DNA of 64,000 bases, taken from positions 43,945,659 to 44,009,658 of the forward strand of contig NC_083605.1 in the NCBI RefSeq assembly GCF_029168945.1, written 5' to 3'. Position numbers and translations under genes: made by a program. The notes under the pieces were generated by a model that was not told where the DNA came from, searched no databases, and saw only the letters and a program-made list of their open reading frames with translations. Below, piece by piece: positions 1 to 9,768 of the stretch. Each line of letters starts with the position of its first letter. Position 1 is the first letter of the stretch. The DNA comes from Cannabis sativa. Taxonomy: Eukaryota > Streptophyta > Magnoliopsida > Rosales > Cannabaceae.

Positions 1-1007
1 AAATGTGTTTGATATACAAGCTAAACTCACTCTAGAAATATGATGATACAATGGAAACCTAGAGTGAAAAGCTAGCACACTTAAGAAGAATAAAATCAAA
101 TTTTGGCTCAAAGTGTGTGAAATGTGTTGGTTTGGATTTCAAACTTAGAAGCTCCTTAATCTCACTTAGATAGGTTAGATATATGTAATAAATGCTCAAC
201 CAACTTAATTTTTGAAAGAAAAATCGAGTTTATATAGTGTTTGATGAAAAACTAGCCGTTTATAGCCGTTAGCACGTTTCCCGAGGTGGGGTCAGCCATG
301 AACCGGAAGTCCGGATGGGAACCGGAATTCCGGATTGATTGCAACCGGAATTCCGGTTGCCATCCGGAATTCCGGATGACCGACTCGCTGGCAAAAGTGC
401 CAATTTTCGGGACTTAAACGCGCATAACTTCTTACTCGATTATCCGATTTTTGAAATTCCAACTTTGTTCTCTTAGTTAAACAAAATGTAATTTAGAAAT
501 TCAATCAAAAAATTTTTTGAACTATCGTGTGAGAAAACTTGTTGCACAAGTTAGTGAATGGGCCAAAATTCAAATTTATAAAAACTTAGTGTGCTATGCA
601 AATCACTTTAACAAGACTAAATTAGATTTATACCATTTAATTTTGAGTAGTCTTGATGTAGATGAGCCTCCTAGCTTGATTTGCATGTTTTTGATCCCAA
701 GTTGATTTTTCCCGAGAGTTGACCTTGACTTTGACTTTGACTTTGACTTTCGGGTTGACTTTTTGACTTTGGGATTTTGAAGACCTCTTTTGAATAGGGT
801 CTTGAGTTGTTGATCCCTTGATGAATCTTTTGCTCTTGATATGCTTGTTGAGTCCATTTAGTGTTGCTTTTAAAAGTTTGGTAAAAATACCAAAATATTT
901 ATTTTCTCTTTTAAATTTGCTACAAAATCAATAAATCATTAGTAACAAATAATAATCAAATATTTGCTAATCATCAAAACAAGGAGATCGAAAAGTTTGA
1001 GTTAACA
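1..1007 (-). repeat. 3' LTR of the copia element (truncated by window edge)
   Basis: This matches 9003-10008 almost base for base and ends in GTTAACA, the inverted partner of the TGTTAAC at the other LTR boundary. By eye I find only a handful of differences plus a 1-bp indel, clustered around 363-391, so the insertion looks young. It carries the same TATA motif (229-236, minus), CCGGAATTCCGG-centred palindromes (303-378) and TTGAC cluster (719-767) as the other LTR. Small ORFs within it lie in U3/R and look non-coding. Confidence 0.93.
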
Positions 1008-1021
1008 ATCTCCCCCTTTTT
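1008..1021 (-). other. Polypurine tract of the copia element
   Basis: On the minus strand this reads AAAAAGGGGGAGAT immediately before the TGTTAAC LTR start, the expected place for plus-strand DNA priming. Three similar purine-rich boxes lie further upstream in sense, near 1088-1096, 1153-1160 and 1233-1246. Repeated polypurine tracts before the 3' LTR are a known Sirevirus feature. Confidence 0.85.
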
Positions 1022-1460
1022 GATGATATCAAATATTTGATTATTTTGAAAGGGAAAGAAAAATTTAAGTAAAGTAAGTTGGATTAGCTCCCCCTTAATG
1101 TGTGCAAGAAAAAAAATTTACCTTTTAATTTTACCTTGCATGAATTTGTAAACTCCCCCTCAATTTTTACTTATGATAAAAGGATTAGATACCAAAAAAA
1201 AATTGAGGTGATGCCAATTAATCAATAGTTGTTCTCCCCCTTTTGATTCATCAAAAAGGGTGGCAAGGAATTCACAAAATATAAAAGAAAAGAGAAAAAA
1301 CAAAAACAAAAAAAAATAATAAAAATAAAAACAAAGCAACAAGCCAATGCATTAAAAAAAAAAAACATAGCATCCAAAATAACATTCAACACACCAAACA
1401 AACAACAAATAAAAAAAAAACTAACACAAAGTCAAAAGGCATGAAGCCTTTGCACACAAC

Positions 1461-1510
<50 letters not shown>

Positions 1511-1542
1511 AATTAAATAAGCCAAAAAAAATAATGCAAGAA
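1022..1542 (-). other. Non-coding stretch between the extra ORF and the polypurine tract
   Basis: This A/T-rich region follows the extra ORF in sense. It holds the additional polypurine-like boxes and a 47-base A run on the + strand (1462-1508), which is T on the element's sense strand. ORFs called through the homopolymer have no credible composition. Confidence 0.7.
1462..1508. repeat. Poly(A)/poly(T) homopolymer
   Basis: An uninterrupted run of 47 A on the + strand inside the 3' non-coding part of the copia element. Its length is likely variable and prone to sequencing error. Confidence 0.9.
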
Positions 1543-2754
1543 CTAGTTTGGTGGGGGGCCAAAGCGATCCATGTATGCCCTCCATTGTGCCATCTCCTCT
1601 TGCACATTAGCAAACCCATGCACCATGTCACTCCTCATGGTGTTGATGTCATTGTTGAGGTTGGAGAATTGTGAGTTGAGATCATTTCGCAAGGTTTGAA
1701 ATTGGTTGTCAACCGAGGTGTGAAGACGAGTAAACGCTTCCTCAAGGTTGAATTGGGGAAAAGTAGGCATGGGAGGAGCTTGAGGAGGCATGTCTTCTTC
1801 TTCTTCTTCTTCTTCTTCTTCACTTTCACTTGCGGGCAAATTAATTTCTTCATCATCACTCTCCAAATCAATTTGCATTCTTTGCCCACTTTTGGGTGTG
1901 AACACCCATTCATTGTTAAGGAATTTGTAACCCATAGCCTTGAAAGTTTTGGATCCTAGAATGTCACTAGAGGTAGGATCATTTTTCTTTTCATGTAGGG
2001 TAGGAATTCCTAAGAGAGGAAAAAGGTAGCTAAGAAGAAAACCAAAGGGAAGTGCCTTAATCATATTAGGCTTGTCCACATCAAGTATGAATTTTAAAAT
2101 AAGATAGCCTAGGTTGATGGGTGTGGTTTTGGCTATAATGAGATGCATGAGTAATTGATCAATGGAATTGATCTCATCTTGGTGGCCACTTCTAGGAGCA
2201 AGATTTGCAACAATAAATTTGTGGAGGATTTTAGCCTCTAAAGTGAGTTGGTGTCTTTTTGGTCTCATAATAAAAGGGCCATCACCACAAATATTCCTAG
2301 AACACTCATCAAAGTTAAAAATGGCATCATTTTTGAGAGAAAGTTTGGGTTCAAGTAATATGCCACCATTAGGTGCTCCTAACATGTCATTAAGAGAGGC
2401 TACATTGAGTTCAAAAGCTACTCCTCTAAGGGTTCCTCTAACACCTAAAGGTTGTAATGTAGGTTTAATACAAGCATAAAAACCTTGAACTAGCCTAGGA
2501 TACAATGGAGTGTTAATTTGAATAAAGGATGTCCATCCTAGGGTATCAAAATGATGACTAAAATCAACACAATCAAGGCTAGGGAGATCACAAATTTTAC
2601 CTTTGAGAATTTTCCTAGAGGAGAAATCATTGACAAACTTGTTGTGATCTTCATCATTGAAGAAGAGAGTGGGCTCTTGCCTTGCTTTTGCCCTTATTTC
2701 CCTTTGTTGATTTGCACTAGCCATTCTCTTGAGAGCTCTTGATGAGGAAGCCAT
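1543..2754 (-). CDS. Extra ORF after pol of the copia element (Sirevirus third ORF, plant transposon protein-like)
   Basis: A 403-codon intact ORF with its own ATG lies downstream of RNase H and before the polypurine tracts. The N-terminus is basic (residues 1-25). Residues about 30-270 resemble the 'putative plant transposon protein' domain seen in many plant repeat proteins, by recollection of its general character and not by a search. An uninterrupted acidic Glu/Asp stretch near 305-325 comes from a GAA-type microsatellite (1795-1835), followed by Pro-rich sequence and a probable coiled coil around 335-390. Sireviruses often carry an ORF here, sometimes called env-like; I see no signal peptide or clear membrane segment, so an envelope role is not supported. 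It is the only long frame in the element without a break. Function unknown. Confidence 0.7.
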   Translation of the reverse strand: MASSSRALKRMASANQQREIRAKARQEPTLFFNDEDHNKFVNDFSSRKILKGKICDLPSLDCVDFSHHFDTLGWTSFIQINTPLYPRLVQGFYACIKPTLQPLGVRGTLRGVAFELNVASLNDMLGAPNGGILLEPKLSLKNDAIFNFDECSRNICGDGPFIMRPKRHQLTLEAKILHKFIVANLAPRSGHQDEINSIDQLLMHLIIAKTTPINLGYLILKFILDVDKPNMIKALPFGFLLSYLFPLLGIPTLHEKKNDPTSSDILGSKTFKAMGYKFLNNEWVFTPKSGQRMQIDLESDDEEINLPASESEEEEEEEEEDMPPQAPPMPTFPQFNLEEAFTRLHTSVDNQFQTLRNDLNSQFSNLNNDINTMRSDMVHGFANVQEEMAQWRAYMDRFGPPPN

Positions 2755-3706
2755 TGAAGAGATGAGAGTGAGGCTTTGATGAGGAACACACTTTTTTTAA
2801 TTATTGGAAGATGAGAGTGAGGCTTTGAAAGAGAGAATTTTAGAGAGAAGGAGATGGTGGCTGCTGTTTTAGGGTTGAAAAAACTGAATGGGGGAGAAAA
2901 AATTCGGTGGTAGGGTTTAAAAAGGGAAAAAATCGCATGAGAATGACAAAAATGCCCCCTTTGCTGATCCTGTGCCATCCGGAATTCCGGATGGTACAAC
3001 CGGAATTCCGGTTGGTACAGGATCAGCAAAAAAAAGTTTCTAAAAATGGGCTAAAAAATCCAATTTTGACCCAAATGACCCCAAACCAATTCTAATACCT
3101 TTAATATGATAAAACAAAACTGCTCAAACAAGAAAATCTGAAAAATAATGAAAAATGACGATTTATGGTAAGTTTTTCGAAAATTGCCAAGAAAACTAGA
3201 ACCGTACCAAAAATGAGTTTTATGCAACGAAATTGAAAAATTCTTTTTCCAGCAGTTTTATAAAATAAAATGTGAGGTGTACAAACTTACGGAATCGAAA
3301 AATGTTGAAAAATGAGAGAGTTTGGCGAAAAACACTCTTTTAGGCCTAAAAATCTAAAAATTCAACAAGTGAGGTACCAAAAATTTGTTTCATGCAAATT
3401 TCAATCAAGGCAAACCTATAGGCATACTAAATACACTCTATTTCACATATTCAAGCATATAGACACATAAGAAAATCAAAAATGCAAAAATTCACATGTT
3501 CACTTGTTTAAAAACAAGTCCAAAGTTCACCAAAAATCCACATTTTGACCTATAATTTTAAGTTTTTCAACAAGGAGAGTTCATATAGGTCAAGTATCAA
3601 TAAATTTTCTCATCTATGCATATAAATCTCATTAATATCATATTTGGAACAATTATGCATAAATAAGTAAGTAAAGAGATATGAAATTTTTCATAGCTAG
3701 CAAACC
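2755..3706 (-). other. Non-coding spacer between RNase H and the extra ORF
   Basis: About 950 bp, A/T-rich, with no credible ORF. Towards the extra ORF it contains a compound inverted repeat (2960-3030) with two perfect palindromes of the type found in the LTR promoter. It could hold a splice acceptor or a promoter for the extra ORF; neither can be shown here. Confidence 0.6.
2960..3030. repeat. Compound inverted repeat with two nested perfect palindromes
   Basis: Outer arms of 14 bases (2960-2973 and 3017-3030) are exact reverse complements. They enclose a 20-bp perfect palindrome (2975-2994) and a 16-bp perfect palindrome (2998-3013), both centred on CCGGAATTCCGG. The RNA or single strand could fold as a three-way junction. 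The same core recurs in the LTR promoter region. Confidence 0.9.
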
Positions 3707-4090
3707 TTATATTTCATTTAAGTTGGTCATGCCTAGCTCTCTTCTAATGAAACTAAATCTCTCATCACTAAGAGGCTTGGTGAATATATCCGCTAGTTGG
3801 AATTCGGTGCTTACAAAGTCTAGCATAATATCACCTCTTTGGATATGATCTCTAAGGAAGTGGTGCCTTATGTCAATATGCTTGGCTCTAGAATGCAATA
3901 TTGGATTCTTAGAGAGGTTAATGGCACTAGTGTTATCACACTTTATGGGTGTACATTCAAAATCAATATCAAAATCCTTAAGAGTTTGTTTCATCCAAAG
4001 TATTTGTGCACAACAACTACCCGCGGCTATATATTCGGCTTCGGTTGTGGATAGAGCTACCGAGTTTTGTTTCTTGCTAAACCATGACAC
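3707..4090 (-). CDS. pol: RNase H C-terminal part of copia pol (frame-shifted fragment)
   Basis: A 127-residue frame carries the typical copia RNase H end: the LSTTEAEYIA block near residues 13-22, then KCDNTSAI near 49-56, HIDIRHHFLRD near 71-81 and LADIFTKPL near 98-106. It degrades the RNA strand during reverse transcription. The preceding pol ORF ends in the RNase H N-terminus in another frame, so pol is broken near 4149. The assigned Met is internal to the domain and is not a true start. Confidence 0.88.
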   Translation of the reverse strand: MSWFSKKQNSVALSTTEAEYIAAGSCCAQILWMKQTLKDFDIDFECTPIKCDNTSAINLSKNPILHSRAKHIDIRHHFLRDHIQRGDIMLDFVSTEFQLADIFTKPLSDERFSFIRRELGMTNLNEI

Positions 4091-4101
4091 TAAGGAATTT
4101 C

Positions 4102-6660
4102 CTAAAAAGTGACAAGTTCCACTAGTACTTTTTCTATCCGTCTTACAACCGCAAAGTCGGCATCCGAGTAGCTAACTATTTCAAAGTTTGAGTTCTTGGG
4201 GTACCAAAGTCCTAGATTCATTGTGCCTATCAAGTATCTAAATATTCTTTTAACGGCACTTAAGTGGGATTCTTTAGGACAAGATTGGTACCTAGCACAA
4301 AGACCAACACTAAACAAAATATCCGGTCTACTAGCGGTTAAATATAATAAAGAGCCAATCATACCTCGATACTTGGTGATGTCCACATTCTTACCGCTTT
4401 CATCTTTGTCCATCTTTATGGATGTGCTCATGGGTGTATTCATGGGCTTTGCATTTGCCAAGTCAAACTTTTGAAGAAGATCCTTGATGTACTTAGTTTG
4501 ACCTATGAATATGCCATCCTTTTGTTGCTTGATTTGAAGTCCAAGAAAAAAGTTGAGTTCTCCCATCATGCTCATCTCAAACTCACTATGCATACACTTA
4601 GAAAATTCTTCACAAAGAGCATCATTAGTAGCACCAAAGATAATATCATCAACATAAATTTGTACTATAATAATGTCTTTGGATTTTCTTTTTATAAAAA
4701 GTGTATTATCCGCTTTTCCCATTGAAAAACCATTTGAAATAAGAAAAGTGCTTAATCTTTCATACCAAGCTCTAGGAGCTTGCTTTAAACCATATAAAGC
4801 CTTTTTCAATTTGTAAACATGGTTAGGGTATTTATGATTTTGAAAACCGGGTGGTTGAGAGACATAAACCTCTTCCATAATGTACCCATTTAAGAATGCG
4901 CTTTTTACATCCATTTGATACAAGATAAAATTCTTGTGGCATGCAAAAGCTAACAACATTCTAATGGACTCAAGTCTTGCTATCGGGGCAAAGGTTTCCT
5001 CATAATCAATTCCTTCTTCTTGATTGTAACCTTGGGCCACTAATCTAGCCTTGTTACGCACAATGACCCCATGCTCATCTACCTTATTTCTATAGACCCA
5101 TTTTGTTCCAATCACCGATTGATGTGACGGTCTTGGAACTAACTCCCAAACATTATTTCTTATAAATTGATTTATTTCTTCTTGCATAGCTAGAAGCCAA
5201 AATTCATCAACTTCGGCCTCTTTAAAATTCTTTGGTTCAATTTGAGAAATAAAAGCAATGAAATTACACAAGTTTCTAAGGGAGTTTCTAGTAGTGACAC
5301 CTTGAGAAGGATCACCTAGAATTTGGTCTATAGGATGAGCACTTTTGAATTTCCACTCATGTGGAAGGTTAGAGTTCATACCTTGGCTTTCATTTTCCTT
5401 TTCCACGGGTGGTTCCTCTTTGGGAGTTTGTGAAGGAGCATTGGAAGTCTCTCCTATTTCGAGATTTTGAACTTCATCTCCCAAACCTACAACATCATCA
5501 TCTAAACTTTTGCTCGTAGGCGGGTTAGTCTCATCAAAAGCAACATGAATAGATTCTTCAACAACATTAGTTCTTTTGTTATAAATTCTATAAGCTTTAC
5601 TATGTGTTGAATACCCTATAAAAATTCCAACATCGGATTTCGCATCAAATTTTCCAAGGTTGTCCTTGGTGTTTAAAATGTAACATTTGCATCCAAAAAC
5701 TTTAAAATAACCAATGTTGGGTTTTCTTCCTTTCCAAAGCTCATAAGGGGTTTTATTCATGTTGGGCCTAATGAAAACACGATTCAAAATATAGCAAGAG
5801 GTATTAACGGCCTCGGCCCAAAAGTATTTTGGTAATGAGATTTCATTTAGCATTGACCTAGCCATTTCTTGAATTGTTCTATTCTTCCTTTCGACAACTC
5901 CATTTTGTTGTGGAGTTCTTGGTGCCGAAAAGTTATGGTTAAAACCATGATCATCACAAAACAATTCTAAGGCATCATTGTCAAACTCACCACCATGGTC
6001 ACTCCTAACGGAGGTAATAGAATATCCTTTTTCATTTTGCACATTTTTGCAAAATTTGACAAAGTTTTCCAAAACATCACTTTTAAGAGTCAAGAAAATA
6101 ACCCAAGTAAATCTTGAAAAATCATCAACAATTACAAATGCATAGTATTTACCACCAAGACTAGCAATTCTAGAAGGACCAAATAAATCAATATGAAGCA
6201 ATTGCAAAGGTCTAGTAGTTGAAATTTCTTTCTTGGAATGAAAAGATGTTTTAATTTGTTTTCCAAATTGGCATGCATCACAAAGTTTATCTTTAACAAA
6301 CGGAATAGATGGCAAACCAATAACAAGATCTTTTCTAACCAATTTTGAAATAGAATCCATACTAGCATGTCCTAATCTTCTATGCCACAACCAAGAATTA
6401 TCATTCATAACGGTTAAACATTTATTTTTACTATCAAAAGAGTCAACATCAATAACATACACATTATCCTTCCTTACTCCAAGGAAAATAACTTCATTGG
6501 TTGAAACATTTTCAATGGAGCATTTTGAGGATTCAAACACAACACGAAAACCTATATCACATAATTGACTAATACTAAGCAAGTTATGTTTAAGATTATC
6601 AACAAGAAGCACATTTTTAATACATGGAGAGTATATGTTACCGATATCACCAATGCCCAA
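4102..6660 (-). CDS. pol: Copia pol: GAG-pre-integrase, integrase, reverse transcriptase, start of RNase H
   Basis: 852 codons as called. Residues 90-130 hold the His-His-Cys-Cys zinc site (HRRLGH ... CDAC). The integrase core has Asp158, Asp221 and Glu257, i.e. DD35E, within DLFGP, SDHGGEF and [12 protein letters not shown] spans roughly 500-740, with the catalytic Asp584 in [11 protein letters not shown] and YVDD at 669-672. RNase H begins with YSDADFA at 831-837, after which the frame is lost (near 4149) and the last residues are out-of-frame. The domain order is diagnostic of Ty1/copia. The called start is a TTG inside the protease-integrase linker; the same frame is open upstream to about 6741, so the true polyprotein would be longer. 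Catalytic residues are intact. Confidence 0.93.
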   Translation of the reverse strand: MGIGDIGNIYSPCIKNVLLVDNLKHNLLSISQLCDIGFRVVFESSKCSIENVSTNEVIFLGVRKDNVYVIDVDSFDSKNKCLTVMNDNSWLWHRRLGHASMDSISKLVRKDLVIGLPSIPFVKDKLCDACQFGKQIKTSFHSKKEISTTRPLQLLHIDLFGPSRIASLGGKYYAFVIVDDFSRFTWVIFLTLKSDVLENFVKFCKNVQNEKGYSITSVRSDHGGEFDNDALELFCDDHGFNHNFSAPRTPQQNGVVERKNRTIQEMARSMLNEISLPKYFWAEAVNTSCYILNRVFIRPNMNKTPYELWKGRKPNIGYFKVFGCKCYILNTKDNLGKFDAKSDVGIFIGYSTHSKAYRIYNKRTNVVEESIHVAFDETNPPTSKSLDDDVVGLGDEVQNLEIGETSNAPSQTPKEEPPVEKENESQGMNSNLPHEWKFKSAHPIDQILGDPSQGVTTRNSLRNLCNFIAFISQIEPKNFKEAEVDEFWLLAMQEEINQFIRNNVWELVPRPSHQSVIGTKWVYRNKVDEHGVIVRNKARLVAQGYNQEEGIDYEETFAPIARLESIRMLLAFACHKNFILYQMDVKSAFLNGYIMEEVYVSQPPGFQNHKYPNHVYKLKKALYGLKQAPRAWYERLSTFLISNGFSMGKADNTLFIKRKSKDIIIVQIYVDDIIFGATNDALCEEFSKCMHSEFEMSMMGELNFFLGLQIKQQKDGIFIGQTKYIKDLLQKFDLANAKPMNTPMSTSIKMDKDESGKNVDITKYRGMIGSLLYLTASRPDILFSVGLCARYQSCPKESHLSAVKRIFRYLIGTMNLGLWYPKNSNFEIVSYSDADFAVVRRIEKVLVELVTF

Positions 6661-6985
6661 GATTTTTCCTTTTGAATTGTCTCCAAAAGTGACAAAGCCA
6701 CTTTCCTTGCTTTTAAAGCTTGAAAATCTTGATGGATCACCTGGTCATATGCTTTGAACATCCACTATCCAAGAACCATAAGCTTTGGCTCTTTCTTGTT
6801 GATTCCTACAAAAACAAATTCATTTGTTGGCTTTTGGTACCCATATAACTTTGGGTCCATGCATGTTAGTTCTAGAACCCTTTGGTACCCATTTAGTCTT
6901 GCCTAGATATGCAAATTTCTTTACATGACAATAGGAAATAGTATGACCATCTCGGTTACAATATGTGCATGTAAAGTGAGGTAGA
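6661..6985 (-). pseudogene. pol: Second zinc knuckle and aspartic protease region of copia gag-pol, frame-broken
   Basis: No single ORF covers this part. A second CX2CX4HX4C knuckle reads at about 6925-6969 in one frame. The aspartic protease motif DSGCSKHMT reads at 6743-6769 in another frame, and a linker rejoins the pol frame from about 6741. Stops and frame changes lie near 7010 (in an A/T homopolymer), between about 6830 and 6770, and near 6743. Retroviral-type proteases process Gag-Pol. As read, this copy could not make an active protease in one chain; sequencing indels are an alternative explanation. Confidence 0.8.
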
Positions 6986-8101
6986 CTAGATGATTTCACA
7001 AAAGTTTCTCAAAAATTTTTGTTTCTTACTAGGATCATAGCCAATACCATTTTTTGAAAAACCACATGATTGGTTTCCCACCATGAGATCATAGCCTTCC
7101 TTACCTCTAGTGAAGGTATATATGTCATTTTTTAGGCTTCTCACATGGGCTTTCAAATCAATAATTTCTTTCTTATGTGAAGCACATGTAGCACATTGAG
7201 ATTTAGCTATAAGTTCTTTTTCATTTATTTTCAAAATCTCAATTTCTTTTAAAAGCATGTTGGTCTTCTCTCTAAGGGTTTGGTTTTTAACAAGCAATTT
7301 ACCAAAATCATCAAATAGTTCCTTAAATGAATTAGACAACTCATCATATGACATATCTAAGTTATCATCATCATTTTCACTATCACAATCATTTTGGTTA
7401 GAAATGCTTACCCCATCATCAAGTGCCATCATGCACATGTTTGCCACTTCATTCTTTCCTTCTTCTTCGGAGTCCTCTTCGTCACTATTGAGCCAATCCG
7501 CCAACATTGCCCTTCCTTTGTATTTGTTCTTCTTTCTCATTGGACAATCCATCTTCATATGTCCGGGCTTCTTGCACTCAAAGCAAATTGGTGGATCATC
7601 TTTGCTTTTTCTTTCTTTTGAGTCACTCCCTCTTTGTGGCCTCTTCCCAAAGTTCTTTTTGAATTTCATGAACTTTTTGTATTTCTTAGAGAAGAGTGCC
7701 AAGTCCTCCATGTCACTACATAAGCTTTCCTCATCTTCTTCACTAATGGCATGGGAGGATGAAGACTTGAATGCAATAGTCTTCTTTTTCTTCTCAACTT
7801 CCTCTTCTTCTTGAGCACTCATGAAAATTTCATGGTTCATGAGTGAGCCAATTAGTTCTTCCAAGGGAAGTGTTGAGAGATCCTTGGCTTCTTGAATGGC
7901 AACCACCTTTCCTTGATAAGCCTTGGTGAGACTTCTCAAAATCTTGGTCACCATATCCTTTTGAGTAAGTACCTTGCCAAGAGAGTTCAAACCATTAGTA
8001 ATTGTAGTGAAGCGAGTATACATATTAGCAATGGTTTCATCCGATTTCATCTTAAAGTTCTCATATTGAGTGGAATAAATTTGAATTTTAGTTTCCTTCA
8101 T
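6986..8101 (-). CDS. gag: Copia gag, central and C-terminal part with zinc knuckle
   Basis: A 371-residue frame. Residues 1-95 match the helical UBN2-type gag core of plant copia elements. A Glu/Lys-rich segment follows, then a CX2CX4HX4C zinc knuckle at C173, C176, H181 and C186, an acidic region (205-250) and a likely coiled coil (255-325). Gag forms the virus-like particle and packages RNA. The Met start at 8101 is internal: the true N-terminus lies in the adjacent frame (8098-8478). The frame ends with out-of-frame residues after a homopolymer near 7011-7020. Confidence 0.88.
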   Translation of the reverse strand: MKETKIQIYSTQYENFKMKSDETIANMYTRFTTITNGLNSLGKVLTQKDMVTKILRSLTKAYQGKVVAIQEAKDLSTLPLEELIGSLMNHEIFMSAQEEEEVEKKKKTIAFKSSSSHAISEEDEESLCSDMEDLALFSKKYKKFMKFKKNFGKRPQRGSDSKERKSKDDPPICFECKKPGHMKMDCPMRKKNKYKGRAMLADWLNSDEEDSEEEGKNEVANMCMMALDDGVSISNQNDCDSENDDDNLDMSYDELSNSFKELFDDFGKLLVKNQTLREKTNMLLKEIEILKINEKELIAKSQCATCASHKKEIIDLKAHVRSLKNDIYTFTRGKEGYDLMVGNQSCGFSKNGIGYDPSKKQKFLRNFCEII

Positions 8102-8478
8102 AAAGCACTAGTTCCTTGATGAGTAACTTCAAGCATTTTCCACATATCATAAGCGGTAGAGGCTTGTTCAATATTTTTAAAAATATCTCTATCCAAACCA
8201 CATATAAGAGCATATTTAGCTTTAGCATTTTTAGAAAGCATTTTCTTATCATTTTCATCATATGCTTCATAAGTCTTAATTACTTCAACACCATTTATGA
8301 CATGTTTAGCAACATAAGGACCACTAGACACAATATGCCACAAATCATAGTCAATAGATTGAAGGTAAGTTTCCATTCTAATTTTCCAATAAGGAAAATC
8401 TACTCCATTGAAGTATGGTGCTCTATTTGTGCTAAAACCTTCTAACATGTTATTTTGTGAATTACTTGGAAACGCCAT
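8098..8478 (-). CDS. gag: Copia gag N-terminal part
   Basis: 126 codons from a well-placed ATG 41 bases downstream of the primer site. The FPYWKIRME and YDLWHIV blocks are typical of the N-terminal domain of plant copia gag. The frame stops at the exact point where the next gag frame takes over (overlap 8098-8101), showing a single frame change in what is normally one ORF. Confidence 0.88.
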   Translation of the reverse strand: MAFPSNSQNNMLEGFSTNRAPYFNGVDFPYWKIRMETYLQSIDYDLWHIVSSGPYVAKHVINGVEVIKTYEAYDENDKKMLSKNAKAKYALICGLDRDIFKNIEQASTAYDMWKMLEVTHQGTSAL

Positions 8479-8518
8479 GCTCTAGATTGTGAAATCTAAT
8501 CAAATAATTTGAGCCCTT

Positions 8519-8530
8519 GCTCTGATACCA
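8519..8530 (-). other. Primer binding site (initiator Met-tRNA type)
   Basis: The minus strand reads TGGTATCAGAGC, complementary to the 3' end of plant initiator tRNA-Met, two bases inside the 5' LTR end. This fixes the element's orientation and the LTR boundary. Confidence 0.93.
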
Positions 8531-9230
8531 ATTGTTAACCCAAGATATGTTTCCAAGAGGGGGGGTGAATTGGAAATTTAAACTAATTTCGGAAAATTAA
8601 AACTTTTAACACAAAATTATGCAATTAGTCAATTAATCAAGTAAAAGCAAGTAGTATGGCAAGCAATATATCAAGACAAATAATTAAACTTGTAAAGTAA
8701 AGAGTTTAAGGATTAGAAAATGCAAACTCTCGATTTTTACAAGGTTCGGTAGAACTATGCCACCTACGTCCTTGGTCTTCAAAGCTATGGACCTAGCTTT
8801 GAGTTCCAATATCGAGCCAAGTTAACGGGCTTGACTAACCCTTACAACCGGGAAATTTTCACCAAGGTATTTCCAAACCTCTTACAATAGTTTCGCACCC
8901 CCGAGGACTATTAACCTCTTTCTCGGATTGTTAAAGTGCCAATCTCACTATTTCCGGGTTGTTTACAAAACCGGTGCCAACCTCACCTCAATCACAATAT
9001 GGAAATGTGTTTGATATACAAGCTAAACTCACTCTAGAAATATGATGATACAATGGAAACCTAGAGTGAAAAGCTAGCACACTTAAGAAGAATAAAATCA
9101 AATTTTGGCTCAAAGTGTGTGAAATGTGTTGGTTTGGATTTCAAACTTAGAAGCTCCTTAATCTCACTTAGATAGGTTAGATATATGTAATAAATGCTCA
9201 ACCAACTTAATTTTTGAAAGAAAAATCGAG

Positions 9231-9238
9231 TTTATATA
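9231..9238 (-). promoter_or_regulatory. TATA box of the copia LTR
   Basis: The minus strand reads TATATAAA, placed in sense downstream of the palindrome cluster and upstream of the R/U5 part. The same motif is at 229-236 in the other LTR. Confidence 0.65.
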
Positions 9239-9303
9239 GTGTTTGATGAAAAACTAGCCGTTTATAGCCGTTAGCACGTTTCCCGAGGTGGGGTCAGCCA
9301 TGA

Positions 9304-9380
9304 ACCGGAAGTCCGGATGGGAACCGGAATTCCGGATTGATTGCAACCGGAATTCCGGTTGCCAGCCGGAATTCCGGATG
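9304..9380. promoter_or_regulatory. Cluster of CCGGAATTCCGG-centred palindromes in the LTR promoter
   Basis: Four CCGG-N4-CCGG blocks occur within 77 bp, including a perfect 20-bp palindrome at 9343-9362. They sit about 65-150 bp upstream of the TATA box in sense. Palindromic promoter repeats are a described Sirevirus feature; the exact core here is specific to this family as far as I can tell. In the other LTR (303-378) the last palindrome is perfect, while here it has one altered base. Confidence 0.75.
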
Positions 9381-9719
9381 ACTGACCAGTGGCAAAAGTG
9401 CCAATTTTCGGGACTTAAACGCGCATAACTTCTTACTCGATTATCCGATTTTTGAAATTCCAACTTTGTTCTCTTAGTTAAACAAAATGTAATTTAGAAA
9501 TTCAATCAAAAAATTTTTTGAACTATCGTGTGAGAAAACTTGTTGCACAAGTTAGTGAATGGGCCAAAATTCAAATTTATAAAAACTTAGTGTGCTATGC
9601 AAATCACTTTAACAAGACTAAATTAGATTTATACCATTTAATTTTGAGTAGTCTTGATGTAGATGAGCCTCCTAGCTTGATTTGCATGTTTTTGATCCCA
9701 AGTTGATTTTTCCCGAGAG

Positions 9720-9768
9720 TTGACCTTGACTTTGACTTTGACTTTGACTTTCGGGTTGACTTTTTGAC
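9720..9768. promoter_or_regulatory. Seven TTGAC (W-box core) motifs in the LTR
   Basis: A GACTTT-type microsatellite yields seven TTGAC[C/T] cores in 49 bp, repeated at 719-767 in the other LTR. WRKY factors bind TTGAC[C/T]; regulation by them here is inference only. Confidence 0.5.

Noticed and set aside
517..857. Small ORFs of 62 and 84 codons in the copia LTR, repeated at 9518-9858
   Set aside because: They lie in the LTR U3, one is built from the GACTTT microsatellite, and neither resembles a protein domain.
1441..1674. Lys-rich ORF through the A run and its Phe-rich antisense partner
   Set aside because: Homopolymer artefact in the 3' non-coding part of the copia element.
7257..7814. 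185-codon + strand ORF opposite gag
   Set aside because: Ser/Leu/Phe-rich antisense shadow of the acidic and Lys-rich gag sequence.
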